This document shows, piece by piece, positions 52,999-61,768 of a DNA stretch of 64,000 nt. The notes under the pieces are model-generated. The model did not search any database and was not told where the DNA came from. It saw only the letters and a program-made list of their open reading frames with translations. The translations under genes and the position numbers were made by a program. Within the stretch, counting starts at the first letter, position 1. Each line of letters begins with the position of its first letter. The DNA comes from JBBRMW01 sp965246845 (GTDB lineage Bacteria; Chloroflexota; Anaerolineae; Aggregatilineales; UBA2796): the NCBI GenBank assembly GCA_965246845.1, contig CBDFFR010000014.1:124001-188000 (forward strand). The letters are read 5' to 3'.

Positions 52999-54249
52999 TT
53001 ACGGAGCCTTCGTTGCAGCCATCGTGCCGCTCATGATCGCGGCTTTCGTCGCGGCCATTGTCGCGGCGGCAGCGGCGGGAGTCGCCGTCGGGTCTGGCTG
53101 AATGTTGGTCGCGACCTTCTCGTACCAGCCCTGGTTACGAGCCGCGCCATACGCGCCACCCGGCCAGAACGGGACGTTGCTGGTGATGACGTCGGTATAT
53201 TGCGTCTGGAGTTCTTTCGGGAGCGTGGACCACTGCACAGCGGGGAAGCCGCCGATGTTCTTGACGACACCGACCTGCTGTTCCTGCGTGAGCATGAAGT
53301 TCACGAAGTCGTAAGCACCTTGCAGGTTCTTCGCGTTTTTCGGCACGGAGAGGTGCGCGTAACCGCCCGGCATCGGCAAATCCTGGAACTGGAAGACCTT
53401 GACCGTATCCGGGAGGACGCCCTTGCTCAACGCTTGCAAGGTCTGGTCCGACCAAACGGAGGCCATCGAGACGGAGCCATTGGCGAGGAGCTGGAGGACG
53501 GGGTTGTTGCCCGCCGGGTACGCGCCACCGTCATAGATGAAGGGGTGAATTTCGCGAAGGAGCGCCCATGCCTTGTCGTACTGCGAGAGCAGTTCCGGCT
53601 TGGATTCGCCTGCCTTGAAGAGCGTCGGGTCCTTGCCTGTCACTTCGTAAATCGCGCGGACGACAAAGTTGCCACCGCTACCACCCTTGTCGGGACGGCA
53701 ATAGACGAACTGACCGGGGTGCGCCTTGATCCACGCTACGAGGTCCGCGAAGGTCTTGGGAACTTCGGCGGCGGGGACTTTTGCACTGTCGTAGGCAATC
53801 AGGACCTGCGAACCACGATAGGGAACATCGTTTTCGGAACTGATGCCCGCCGGGTTCAGGTTCTTGTAATTGGGGACGTTGCTGGCGTTGATTTGCGCCC
53901 ACAGCCCAGCCTTAATCAGGTCCGGGTAGCTCTGTGCATCGAAATCCAACACTTCGGCTTGCGGGTCGGAGTTGGTCTGGAGCGCTGCGAGCGCGCGGTC
54001 GGCAATCGTCTTCGTGCCTTCGCCCGCGCCGCGAGCGTTGACGAAGTTGACGGTGTATTGCGGATAGGCTTTCTCGAAAGCGGGCTTGACGGTGTTGGCA
54101 AACCAGTCGGTGATGTTGGTGTCGCCGTCGCTATAGACGTTGACCACGCTCTTCGTACCCTGGGCACGGACCTGTGCCGCACCGAACGAGGCCGCGACGA
54201 TCATGGCGGCGAGCGCGATCACGCGCAATCTGGCGGAAAGCAGTTTCAT
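52999..54249 (-). CDS. ABC transporter extracellular substrate-binding protein (AfuA/PotD-like)
   Basis: The protein has 416 residues. A signal peptide (KLLSARLRVIALAAMIVAAS..., cleavage near VRAQG) leads to a two-lobed binding protein: VVNVYSDGDTNITDWFANTVKPAFEKAYP, VPYRGSQVLIAYDSAK, FVYCRPDKGGSGGNFVVRA. The last 30 residues are Ala/Thr rich. It lies first in the importer operon. Similar proteins carry iron, polyamines or phosphorylated sugars; the diesterases and phosphatase nearby suggest a phosphodiester or sugar phosphate. No lipobox is seen, although Gram-positive-type relatives often have one. Confidence 0.9.
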   Translation of the reverse strand: MKLLSARLRVIALAAMIVAASFGAAQVRAQGTKSVVNVYSDGDTNITDWFANTVKPAFEKAYPQYTVNFVNARGAGEGTKTIADRALAALQTNSDPQAEVLDFDAQSYPDLIKAGLWAQINASNVPNYKNLNPAGISSENDVPYRGSQVLIAYDSAKVPAAEVPKTFADLVAWIKAHPGQFVYCRPDKGGSGGNFVVRAIYEVTGKDPTLFKAGESKPELLSQYDKAWALLREIHPFIYDGGAYPAGNNPVLQLLANGSVSMASVWSDQTLQALSKGVLPDTVKVFQFQDLPMPGGYAHLSVPKNAKNLQGAYDFVNFMLTQEQQVGVVKNIGGFPAVQWSTLPKELQTQYTDVITSNVPFWPGGAYGAARNQGWYEKVATNIQPDPTATPAAAAATMAATKAAIMSGTMAATKAP

Positions 54250-54428
54250 TGGGGTTCGTTCCTTCGTCTGTATCCGAACAGGGCGCATGATGTCCGATCA
54301 AGGTCAAAAATGCGCGTTAATTGTGTTAAGCGTTCAGATCATTTTGATGAAATTAAAACGCACGATTGTTAACCTGATCTGCGATATATGACAAACATCA
54401 TTTAACGATTGGGCGACACGCTCTGGAT

Positions 54429-55259
54429 ATGAATACACAAGCTGATTTACAAAACTGGCTGATGGTTGCAGAAGGCGCGGCACGAGCGGCGGGTGCGCGG
54501 GCGCGTATCGCGTTCAAACTGCCACGCAACGTCACTGATAAAGGTCTGAACGACCTCGTGACGGAGACCGACCGCGCGAACGAGGTCCTCATCGCCGGGG
54601 TGTTGCGGACTGCCTTTCCGCAGCACCGCATCGCGGGCGAAGAAGGTACGCGCATCGCGGATGCCCCCGCCGAGGATGCGCCGACATGGTGGATTGATCC
54701 TATCGACGGGACATACAATTTTGTTCACGGTGTCCCGCGTTATTCGGTGAGCATCGGCTGCATCAGCGCGGCGGGCGAAGTGCTGGTTGGCGTGGTCTAC
54801 GATCCGAGCTACGACGAATGCTTCACCGCGATACAGGGCGGCGGCGCGTTCTGCAATGGCGCACCGATACAGGTTTCGGGCGCGGGGCGGTTGCGCGACT
54901 CCTTGGCCGCAAGCGGCTTCCCATCCAACCTGCGCACGGAAAACAATAACACGCCGGAGTGGAGCGCGTTCGTGCCGCGCTGTCAGGGCATGGCACGAAT
55001 GGGGTCGGCAGCGCTCGATCTGTGCTATGTGGCGGCAGGGCGCTTCGAGTTGTATTGGGAATGGGGACTCGCAAGCTGGGATATGTGCGCGGGCGTGCTG
55101 ATTTGCCGGGAAGCGGGCGGCACGGTCACGGATTTTGCGGGCGGTCCGCACGATATTCACGGCGGTGGCGAATTACTGGCATCCAATAGCAATGTTCACG
55201 CGGAAGCTATCGAAGTCCTGCAAAGCGTCCGTAATCCAAAGAAGGATACCAATTCATGA
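54429..55259 (+). CDS. Inositol monophosphatase family phosphatase
   Basis: The protein has 276 residues. It shows the three metal-site motifs: GEEG (70-73), WIDPIDGTYNF (D90, D93) and SWDMCAGVLI (D218). It should remove phosphate from inositol 1-phosphate, glycerol phosphate, histidinol phosphate or a related small ester. It overlaps the next diesterase gene by ATGA. It is transcribed away from the ABC importer operon across a shared 179-bp AT-rich control region. Confidence 0.92.
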   Translation: MNTQADLQNWLMVAEGAARAAGARARIAFKLPRNVTDKGLNDLVTETDRANEVLIAGVLRTAFPQHRIAGEEGTRIADAPAEDAPTWWIDPIDGTYNFVHGVPRYSVSIGCISAAGEVLVGVVYDPSYDECFTAIQGGGAFCNGAPIQVSGAGRLRDSLAASGFPSNLRTENNNTPEWSAFVPRCQGMARMGSAALDLCYVAAGRFELYWEWGLASWDMCAGVLICREAGGTVTDFAGGPHDIHGGGELLASNSNVHAEAIEVLQSVRNPKKDTNS

Positions 55260-56152
55260 CATTGCCGATTCGCCCGCCGATCATCGTCAACCACATGGCC
55301 GCGCTGGATGGCGCAGCGCCGCCCAACTCACTGGAAGCAATCCGCGCGTGCCTCGATGCGGGCGCGGCGTTCATCGAAATCGACGTGACGGCGCTCGCCG
55401 CCGATGATTATCTGCTCGTGCATGACCCTATCCTGCAATCGGAGACGACGGGCGCGGGCGCGGTCGGCGGGGCGACACCAGAGGCAGCGCGCGAACTGTA
55501 TATCAAGCATCGCGGTACGAAGACCGGGTTGCGCGTTCCGCTGTTGAGCGAGGTCGTGGCGCTGCTGCTCGAACACCCGACGCAGGCGCGGCTCCAGATC
55601 GATTTCAAGAATATGACGCCCTTCGCGGATGACGAACCGCTGCATCGGCTACTGCGACTGATCGAGCCGTTAGGGGCGCGCGTGATCGTCAGCAGCGGCG
55701 CGGATTGGCAACTTCGCAAGCTGCGGCGTTTCGCGGGCTGGCTGGACATTGGATTCGACATCGGTAATTATATGGATTGGCGCGAACCGGAATTCGCGAT
55801 CCATCCGGTGATGCTGCGCGGCGCGTATGGCTATTGGGATGAGCATCCGCTTGCGGCGCAACGCTTCTGGCCGACAGCGGACTACCTGCGCGACCGTTGC
55901 GAATCGTTTATGGGGCTGGTTGCGGGGGTGAGTATGTTCTACATCTCGCATCGGCTGCTCGCGCAAGCGCTGCGAGAAGGCTTCAACTGGGCGGAACGGC
56001 TGCACGAAGGCGGGATCAAACTGGATGCGTGGACGCTCGACATCGGCAACCCGGAAGCGGAAGTCAACGCGCGCACACTGCTCGAAGCAGGCGTTGATCA
56101 ATTCACGACAAATACGCCGCGCGAAATGGCGGCGTTGTTGAATGCGGTGTGA
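55256..56152 (+). CDS. Glycerophosphodiester phosphodiesterase-like protein (second copy, divergent)
   Basis: The protein has 298 residues. The GDPD fold is recognisable (AAPPNSLEAIRACLDAGAAFIEIDV, DDYLLVHDPIL, ARLQIDFKNM, and a terminal VDQFTTNTPREMAAL). The usual N-terminal His-Arg-Gly is replaced by NHMAALDG, so one catalytic or substrate residue (the Arg) is changed. Substrate may therefore differ from the classic diesterase encoded on the other side of the locus. It is translationally coupled to the phosphatase gene. Confidence 0.85.
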   Translation: MTLPIRPPIIVNHMAALDGAAPPNSLEAIRACLDAGAAFIEIDVTALAADDYLLVHDPILQSETTGAGAVGGATPEAARELYIKHRGTKTGLRVPLLSEVVALLLEHPTQARLQIDFKNMTPFADDEPLHRLLRLIEPLGARVIVSSGADWQLRKLRRFAGWLDIGFDIGNYMDWREPEFAIHPVMLRGAYGYWDEHPLAAQRFWPTADYLRDRCESFMGLVAGVSMFYISHRLLAQALREGFNWAERLHEGGIKLDAWTLDIGNPEAEVNARTLLEAGVDQFTTNTPREMAALLNAV

Positions 56153-56163
56153 AGTAAAATAAC

Positions 56164-56187
56164 GCCCGGTCAATAGATTGGCCGGGC
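56164..56187 (-). terminator. Hairpin terminator between convergent genes
   Basis: A 10-bp stem (GCCCGGTCAA / TTGGCCGGGC, one G-U pair) with loop TAGA. On the minus strand it is followed by GTTATTTTAC, moderately T-rich, so it serves best the gene at 56206-57081; it may also slow transcripts from the plus-strand diesterase. Confidence 0.65.
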
Positions 56188-56205
56188 TGAATGTTATAGG
56201 GAGAT

Positions 56206-57081
56206 TTAGAGGCTGGGCGTCGCGGGCGCAGTTGCTGCCGGGGTCGCGGATGCACCGGGCGTCTTTTGCGGCTTCGGCGTCTTGCCGCCAGCCATCTCAT
56301 TGGCAAGCGGATTCGGCTTGTTCATGAGCGCGGTCAGGTCGGCATTGAGCGTAGCAAGCACCTGATCAGCGACCTCCTGCTTGATCTTGCCACTCTTGAC
56401 GCGCGCATTGACATAGGCAGTCAGCTTCGCCGCCGCCGTATTGACGATAGCGACCGGGTCTGCGTTGTTGGCTCTGGCAATATCCGCGAAGCTCTTCCCG
56501 GCGCGCAGGTCCTTGAGCATATCGCGCTGTGAAACACCGGTCGCCTCAGCGGTCGCGGCGAGGAGCGTAAGCCCGGCTTGCATTTTGGCGGCGAGCTTGA
56601 CCGCGCCCGACGCGAGCTGCTTGGCCTTCGCCTTGAACTGCGCATCGAAGGTCCCATTGAGGGCAGCGCTGAGGAGCGTATCCATCGTTGCATTCAGCTT
56701 GTCGGCCTGCTCCTGCGTCAGCTTGCCGTTGGTGACAGCGGCTGCAATTTCGGTCGTGAGCGTCGTTGTCGCGGCGGCTTTCACAGCCGAAACATCGCCA
56801 CCCTTTGCAGTAATGATCATGGTCAACGTCTGACCGTTGAACAGGTCGCGCAGCAAATCCTTCCCGGAAATGCCCGTGACGTCGATAGTGGCAGTGAGGA
56901 CCGCGCGCGCGACGGCGGCTCCGATGGCTGTTTTTTCGGCATTGGTGGCGGCGGGCGTTCCGGTTTGCGTAGCGGCGGGTGTCCCAGCCTGTGCCTGCGC
57001 AGCGGTCGAGCCGCCAAGTGCAAAGACGGCAAGCAACGCCACAACGATGGCGGCGGTAAGCACTTTGGTAGAGAGTTTCAT
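56206..57081 (-). CDS. Secreted helical protein with duplicated DUF2680-like domain
   Basis: The protein has 291 residues. A signal peptide (cleavage near AAQAQAG) and a short Thr/Ala linker are followed by two related helical units. One contains SGKDLLRDLFNGQTLTMI... and NGKLTQEQADKLNATMD; the other has SQRDMLKDLRAGKSFADIA... and SGKIKQEVADQVLATLN. The pattern 'D-L-(L/K)-x-G-x-(S/T) ... G-K-(L/I)-x-Q-E-x-A-D' is shared with small exported DUF2680-type proteins of Firmicutes and Chloroflexota, of unknown function. The tail is Ala/Pro/Thr rich. I chose ATG 57081 at the signal peptide; the frame runs to 57696 but across repeat sequence. Confidence 0.8.
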   Translation of the reverse strand: MKLSTKVLTAAIVVALLAVFALGGSTAAQAQAGTPAATQTGTPAATNAEKTAIGAAVARAVLTATIDVTGISGKDLLRDLFNGQTLTMIITAKGGDVSAVKAAATTTLTTEIAAAVTNGKLTQEQADKLNATMDTLLSAALNGTFDAQFKAKAKQLASGAVKLAAKMQAGLTLLAATAEATGVSQRDMLKDLRAGKSFADIARANNADPVAIVNTAAAKLTAYVNARVKSGKIKQEVADQVLATLNADLTALMNKPNPLANEMAGGKTPKPQKTPGASATPAATAPATPSL

Positions 57082-57131
57082 TGTAGGGTTCGCTCCTGTG
57101 ATTGGGTGATCTAAACAGATGTTCCGCTGAT

Positions 57132-57216
57132 GTCCCCCTTCCCCCAGAACGAGGGAAGGGGAGTCATTCGTCTGGAAGTCCCTCCCTCCTTGTGGGGAGG
57201 GATTTAGGGTGGGGGA
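57132..57216. repeat. G/C-homopolymer type intergenic repeat
   Basis: CCCCCTTCCCCCAGAACGAGGGAAGGGG followed by CCCTCCCTCCTTGTGGGGAGGGATTTAGGGTGGGGG: two inverted repeats of C-runs and G-runs. It differs from the GGCGGAC family and lies in the divergent gap of two unrelated genes. Confidence 0.6.
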
Positions 57217-57367
57217 ATGCAACGGCGCAACGTCTAATAAACACATCATGCCGCGCAGTTGTAAAAAATGTTTTATCGGCGCAACACAGTCTGGTAAAGT
57301 TTTCGGTGCGCAGGTGCGTAGATATTGCATTTCGGTTAGAATTCGGAACAGGAATCCCGGAGAAGTC

Positions 57368-58300
57368 ATGTCAAATAACAAAAATCCGCGTGAAGCGCTG
57401 CAAGACCGCGCGCTTTCCGCGATGCTCAGTAATGCGTTCTTCACCTGGCCGAGCGCGGTGCTGATCAGCCTGTTCACAGGTCTTGCGCTGCTCAATGTGC
57501 CGATTCTTCCGGGCTGGCAAAACTGGATGTGGCTGATCGCGGGCGCGCTGGCCGAAGGCGCGTACCTGTGGGCGACGGTAACGGACCCCGAAGCGAGCCG
57601 CAAGGCCGTCTCGAAGATGCTTACGGAAAAATATGATCCGCGCAGCATCCGCAACGACAACGCGCGCGGGCAGCTCCAACGCGCACTCGAATACAAGACG
57701 CAGATCGACCGCTTTGTCGCGCAGCAGACCGGGGCGCTGCGTGCTTCGCTGGAAGCGACCGCTTCTGAAGTGAATGATTGGGTCGGGCTGATTTACCAGC
57801 TTGCGCGCAACATCGACACCTTCGAGGGCAACACGATCATCGCGCGGGATCGGCAAAACGTCGCGACCGAGATTGCGAACCTCAAGCGCCGCCTCTCCGT
57901 CGAGACGGACGCGGATGTGAAAAACGAGGTACAGGAAGGCTTGCGAGTCCGGCAAAACCTGCTGACCAATCTGGAAAATATCGGCAACACGGCCAAGCGG
58001 ACCGAACTGCGTATGGAAAACACCATCGCGCAACTGAGTACCGTCTATGCGCAGATGCAGCTTCTCGACGCGCGCGACCTCGATAGCGGGCGCACGGTGC
58101 GCTTGCAGGCTGACATTCGCGAAGAAATCGCGCAGCTTTCGGATACTCTGGCCGCGATGGACGATATGTACAAGCAGGGTGGGCAGGTCGCGGCGGCGGT
58201 CGGCAACCTCACCGAACCGAATACCAGCGCAACGCAGGACGCCGGAACGACATCAAGCACCGCCGCGCGGCGCTCCGGGAGTACCTCGTCGCGGTCGTAG
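57368..58300 (+). CDS. Membrane protein with long coiled-coil cytoplasmic region
   Basis: The protein has 310 residues. Two close membrane helices (about residues 28-44 and 50-67) are followed by an extended, mostly helical region of about 210 residues rich in Glu, Arg and Gln (LKRRLSVETDADVKNEVQEGLRVRQNLL-type), then a Ser/Thr tail. The shape suggests a membrane-attached oligomer, but I do not know the family. ATG 57368 has GGAGAA upstream; the frame extends back to 57209 without support. The GNAT gene starts 2 bases after its stop. Confidence 0.75.
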   Translation: MSNNKNPREALQDRALSAMLSNAFFTWPSAVLISLFTGLALLNVPILPGWQNWMWLIAGALAEGAYLWATVTDPEASRKAVSKMLTEKYDPRSIRNDNARGQLQRALEYKTQIDRFVAQQTGALRASLEATASEVNDWVGLIYQLARNIDTFEGNTIIARDRQNVATEIANLKRRLSVETDADVKNEVQEGLRVRQNLLTNLENIGNTAKRTELRMENTIAQLSTVYAQMQLLDARDLDSGRTVRLQADIREEIAQLSDTLAAMDDMYKQGGQVAAAVGNLTEPNTSATQDAGTTSSTAARRSGSTSSRS

Positions 58301-58302
58301 CT

Positions 58303-58767
58303 ATGATTGATACTACAGGAATTGCAATCCGGCCAGCCGGGATGCTGGATGTCCACGCGCTGCGGCGGCTGGAACAACTCGTCTTCCGCGACGATGCGTA
58401 CAGCTATCTCAACCTCTCGACGCTGATCATGTGGCCGGGCGCGGCCAATTTCAAGGCGACGGACTCCGGCGGGACGATCATCGGTTTCGTGGCGGGGCAG
58501 CCAAGTTACAGTTCGCACGCGGATTGGATCATCACGATTTGCGTTCACCCGGATTATCGCGGGCGCGGCATCGGCCATTTATTGCTCGCGACCGCAGAAG
58601 ACGCGATGACGCAGGACGTGATTCGGCTGACGGTGCGCGTCAGCAACACGCGCGCGGTCAAGTTGTACGAGACGGTGGGATACGTGCGCGTCTATACGGA
58701 GCCGCGCTATTACCACGATGGCGAAGACGGGATAGTGATGGAGAAGCGGCGCGCGGGTCGGCTATAA
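58303..58767 (+). CDS. GNAT-family N-acetyltransferase
   Basis: The protein has 154 residues. It has the GNAT core with IIGFVAGQPSYSSHADWIITICVHPDYRGRGIGHLLLATA (motif A, R/Q-x-x-G-x-G/A for acetyl-CoA) split over the strand and helix, then LTVRVSNTRAVKLYETVGYVRV. RimI-like proteins share this layout, so protein N-terminal acetylation is possible; substrate is not known. It starts 2 bases after the membrane protein and ends 13 bases before the esterase. Confidence 0.9.
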   Translation: MIDTTGIAIRPAGMLDVHALRRLEQLVFRDDAYSYLNLSTLIMWPGAANFKATDSGGTIIGFVAGQPSYSSHADWIITICVHPDYRGRGIGHLLLATAEDAMTQDVIRLTVRVSNTRAVKLYETVGYVRVYTEPRYYHDGEDGIVMEKRRAGRL

Positions 58768-58780
58768 AGGGGAAATCTGC

Positions 58781-59626
58781 ATGGCATGGCAAAACTACAC
58801 CGAAAGCCGGACGCAGCACAGCGTCGTCGGGGATTTGCGCGTTTACCCGGCGCTCTATAGCCCGCAACTCGATAACACGCGCGATGTGCTGGTCTGGCTG
58901 CCGCCGACCTATGCGCAGGGGGAGCGCCGCTACCCGGTGTTGTATATGCACGACGGCGATAACCTGTTCGATTCGTATACAAGCTATGCAGGCGAGTGGC
59001 AGGTCGATGAGACGTTGACGGCACTCAGCGCGGAAGGGTATGAGGCGATTATCGTTGGGCTGCCCGTGCGTGGCGCAGACCGCCTCAAGGAATACAACCC
59101 GTTTCGCTCCGCGACGGAAGCGCGGCTGGATGGACGCGGCGCGGCGTACATTGATTTCGTCGTGGATACGATCAAGCCCCTGATCGATCAGGATTTCAGG
59201 ACGCAACCCGACGCCGCCAACACGGGGCTTGCGGGGTCTTCGATGGGCGGCTTGATCAGCCTGTACGGATTTTTGACGCGGCAGGATGTCTTCGGGTTGT
59301 GCGGCACATTCAGTACCGCGTACTGGTTTGGCAGGAATGGCTTGCGGGAGACGGTGCGCGAACACGCACGCGGGACCGGCAAAATATATCTTGATGTCGG
59401 CACGCAGGAAGGCGGGACGCTTTCGCGCTGGATCGATTCAAATATCGACCCACACCGCCTCTATATGGAAGGCGTGCGCGAACTGCGTGACGATCTGCTC
59501 TCGCATGGATACGAGTTGTCGCGCTCGTTGCTCTATGTCGAGGAAGAGGGCGCGGCGCACCGTGAGGATGCGTGGGCGCGGCGGCTGCCGGATGCGCTGC
59601 GGTTTTTGCTGCCGCGTACGTTTTAA
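58781..59626 (+). CDS. Alpha/beta-hydrolase esterase (esterase D / IroE-like)
   Basis: The protein has 281 residues. It shows RDVLVWLPPTYAQGERRYPVLYMHDGDNLF, the nucleophile elbow GSSMGGLISLYG and a late His within EEGAAHREDAW. The YPVLYMHDG block followed by the GxSxGG elbow is typical of the putative esterase family that acts on small acyl or siderophore esters; some members act in the cytoplasm, as seems the case here because no signal peptide is seen. Its stop overlaps the end of the convergent pseudogene by 4 bases. Confidence 0.9.
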   Translation: MAWQNYTESRTQHSVVGDLRVYPALYSPQLDNTRDVLVWLPPTYAQGERRYPVLYMHDGDNLFDSYTSYAGEWQVDETLTALSAEGYEAIIVGLPVRGADRLKEYNPFRSATEARLDGRGAAYIDFVVDTIKPLIDQDFRTQPDAANTGLAGSSMGGLISLYGFLTRQDVFGLCGTFSTAYWFGRNGLRETVREHARGTGKIYLDVGTQEGGTLSRWIDSNIDPHRLYMEGVRELRDDLLSHGYELSRSLLYVEEEGAAHREDAWARRLPDALRFLLPRTF

Positions 59627-60093
59627 CCGCCGCACAAGTAGCGCAAATGGAACCGCTCATAGTCGCTCCACAGCCCAATATTTCCGGGCTGCCAATCAAC
59701 CTGTCCCGGTTTGCGATACTCGAACGAGATTTTGATAATTTCAAAGGTATCGCTGCTGCCCGTCCCCAGTCTGACCTCGACATTCAGGCCGCGTATTTCT
59801 GCACCGCCGAACTGTGCGATGTCAGTTTGAACGTACTAGTCTGCATTTTTCTTGTTGCAGGTTGCGAGCAGGCTGGCCGCGCCTTCTGAGTCATTGCGCA
59901 CTATTGCATCGAAGTACCAATGGCCGAGCCATGCGGATGGTGGATACGAGATTACACCCGCTATATGTCCAAATAGCAGATAAATCATGAACAGAATAAG
60001 CGCGTCTACGAGGACGACACCTAGGATGATTTTGTACCATTGCCTGCGGCGCATCTGAGGAAACGTCGATTGCAGAGATGTTTCATTATTCAT
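59623..60093 (-). pseudogene. Small membrane protein gene interrupted by an in-frame TAG
   Basis: From ATG 60093 the frame encodes a short cytoplasmic N-terminus, one membrane helix (about residues 22-45) and an extracellular start (SAWLGHWYFDAIVRNDSEGA). It then meets TAG at 59838-59836. The same frame continues without another stop for 70 codons (YVQTDIAQFGGAEIRGL, VEVRLGTGSSDTFEIIKISF, YRKPGQVDWQ) to a TAA at 59623. The continuation has normal codon use and looks like the rest of a small NTF2/cystatin-like domain. So this is one gene of about 156 codons with a nonsense codon. It may be decayed, or the TAG may be an assembly error. The N-terminal fragment alone would be 85 residues. Confidence 0.7.
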
Positions 60094-60353
60094 CGTCGAG
60101 ACCCCGATACCATGCTTCAATGATATGCGGATTTGCACGACGAAGTTGAACCTATCAGGCTAACGTATCTATCGCGTTTGGTGTGTTCGTGCGTCACAAC
60201 ATTGTCACGATTGTTCATTGGGCAATCTTCCACCGCTTGCGTATCACCCAACAATTGCTTGTGAAAAATCGTACATCTTGCCTAAATTGCAAGCATATAT
60301 TATGCTGATGTTAAATAAAACGTTTTCATCCCGGCATAAGGAGCCATCATCCC

Positions 60354-60575
60354 ATGAACATCGCAGCACAACGCGGATTTGTCCGTGAGTTCGACCATAT
60401 CAAAGGGCGCGGCCTGATCGAGAACGAGGCGGGTGATTTCTACCCAGTGCGCTATTCGGCAATTTTGGGCGAGGGCGTGCGCAGCCTGCGGATTGGCGAT
60501 TGGGTGTTGTTCGAGGTGGAATGTACCGACAAAGGTTTCAACGCGGTTCGCGTCGAGCAAACGAAGCGGCGCTAA
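60354..60575 (+). CDS. Cold-shock-domain-like small protein
   Basis: The protein has 73 residues. RGFVREFDHIKGRGLIENEAG resembles the first RNA-binding strands of the cold-shock fold (G-x-V-x-x-F ... K-G-x-G-F-I), and LRIGDWVLFEVECTDKGFNAVRV matches its later strands (G-x-x-V-x-F-x-V, A-x-x-V). It probably binds RNA or single-stranded DNA. An AAGGAG site 10 bases upstream decides the start. The leader is AT-rich, as often seen before csp genes. It is a single gene. Confidence 0.78.
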   Translation: MNIAAQRGFVREFDHIKGRGLIENEAGDFYPVRYSAILGEGVRSLRIGDWVLFEVECTDKGFNAVRVEQTKRR

Positions 60576-60867
60576 TACGATAATTGCTGCAACCGTCGCG
60601 CGGGGATGAATCCACCGCGCTATTACGGTCCGGTGTCCGCTGGATTAAAGTGTGCTAATCGTGGTAGCCCAGTCCATTTATGGCCGGGCGGTTGAACACA
60701 ACTATTCTGTTTTGAGTTTCCAGAAACGCCATGCTGTGCCTGGTGCTATTCATCAGGCTATTGTTTATCAAGTCTGGACAACCTGCACAAAGCTAACGCG
60801 CATTAATTGACTTTCAGCCCTGCGCGTGAGTACAATTTGCCTGATTAATTGCAGAAGCCGTCAGTTT

Positions 60868-61743
60868 ATGGTCGATGCCGTCATCAGCGCCGCGAATATC
60901 GAGAAGCCGACCCGAAACCCGATACGCGGGAGTTCTGAAGGGATGCGTTCGGCGGTGACTTTTGGCGCGATCCTGTTGGGGTTGTTCATCGTCTGGGAAG
61001 GCGCGAAGCTGCTCTTCGGCATCCCGGAATATACGCTCCCGCATACCTGGGACATCGTGGGATCGCTCTTCCAGCCCGCGCGCACGAATGGACCGCTGCT
61101 CGGTGAAATTCTGGTGAAGGCAGCGCTATTCACCTGGGGCGAGGCAGCGCTCGGCTTCACACTGGGGAGCGTTGTCGGATTCGGATTGGCGGTCGTCTTT
61201 GCGCAATCCGGCCTGTTGCAGCGCGGGTTGATGCCGTTTGTCGTCGCCTCGCAGACTGTACCGATCCTCGCGGTCGCGCCGATGATCGTGATCGGCTTAA
61301 GCAACCTAGGGACGGCGCGCTGGGTCTCCGTCTCGATCATCGCCGCGTACCTGTCCTTCTTCCCGGTGACGCTGAATGCGCTGCGCGGCCTGACTTCGGC
61401 CAACCCGCTCGCGAATGAACTTTTCAACAGTTACGCCGCCAAGCGCCGCCAGATGCTCTGGAAGCTGAATATCCCGCACGCGCTGCCGTATATCTTCACC
61501 GCCCTGAAAGTGAGCGCGACGGCCAGCATCGTCGGCGCGATTATTGGTGAGTTGCCCTCCGGCATACAGGACGGCCTCGGCGGGGCGATCCTCAACTTCA
61601 ACCAGTATTACAATTCCGCGCCGCCGCGCCTGTGGGCGACAATCCTGATCGCGTCCGCGCTCGGCATCCTGTGCTATGCGCTGGTCGCGCTGGCCGAGCG
61701 CGTCATCGTTCGCTGGACGCCGCCGGATTTGGCGCAAGCATGA
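60868..61743 (+). CDS. ABC transporter permease, NitT/TauT (SsuC) type
   Basis: The protein has 291 residues with about six membrane helices. The coupling loop reads ANELFNSYAAKRRQMLWKLNIPHALPYIFTALKVS, the EAA-like motif of this family. It belongs to an importer for a small organic ion or vitamin-like compound (nitrate, taurine, sulfonate, pyrimidine and riboflavin carriers share the fold). ATG 60868 is chosen; GTG 60826 and ATG 60943 are alternatives and the latter has GGGAG upstream. The ATPase gene follows. Confidence 0.9.
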   Translation: MVDAVISAANIEKPTRNPIRGSSEGMRSAVTFGAILLGLFIVWEGAKLLFGIPEYTLPHTWDIVGSLFQPARTNGPLLGEILVKAALFTWGEAALGFTLGSVVGFGLAVVFAQSGLLQRGLMPFVVASQTVPILAVAPMIVIGLSNLGTARWVSVSIIAAYLSFFPVTLNALRGLTSANPLANELFNSYAAKRRQMLWKLNIPHALPYIFTALKVSATASIVGAIIGELPSGIQDGLGGAILNFNQYYNSAPPRLWATILIASALGILCYALVALAERVIVRWTPPDLAQA

Positions 61744-61768
61744 GTAGTATGGGCAAACTCAAAAATCA

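Noticed and set aside
57082..57696. N-terminal extension of the secreted helical protein frame up to 57696
   Set aside because: The extra 205 codons run through the C/G-run repeat; a clean signal peptide begins at ATG 57081.
59640..59835. A frameshift in the small membrane protein gene at 59836
   Set aside because: Reading codon by codon shows the downstream protein-like segment is in the same frame; only a TAG intervenes.
60576..60867. A small RNA or tRNA in the gap after the cold-shock-like gene
   Set aside because: I saw no cloverleaf, no strong promoter-terminator pair and no conserved RNA motif.
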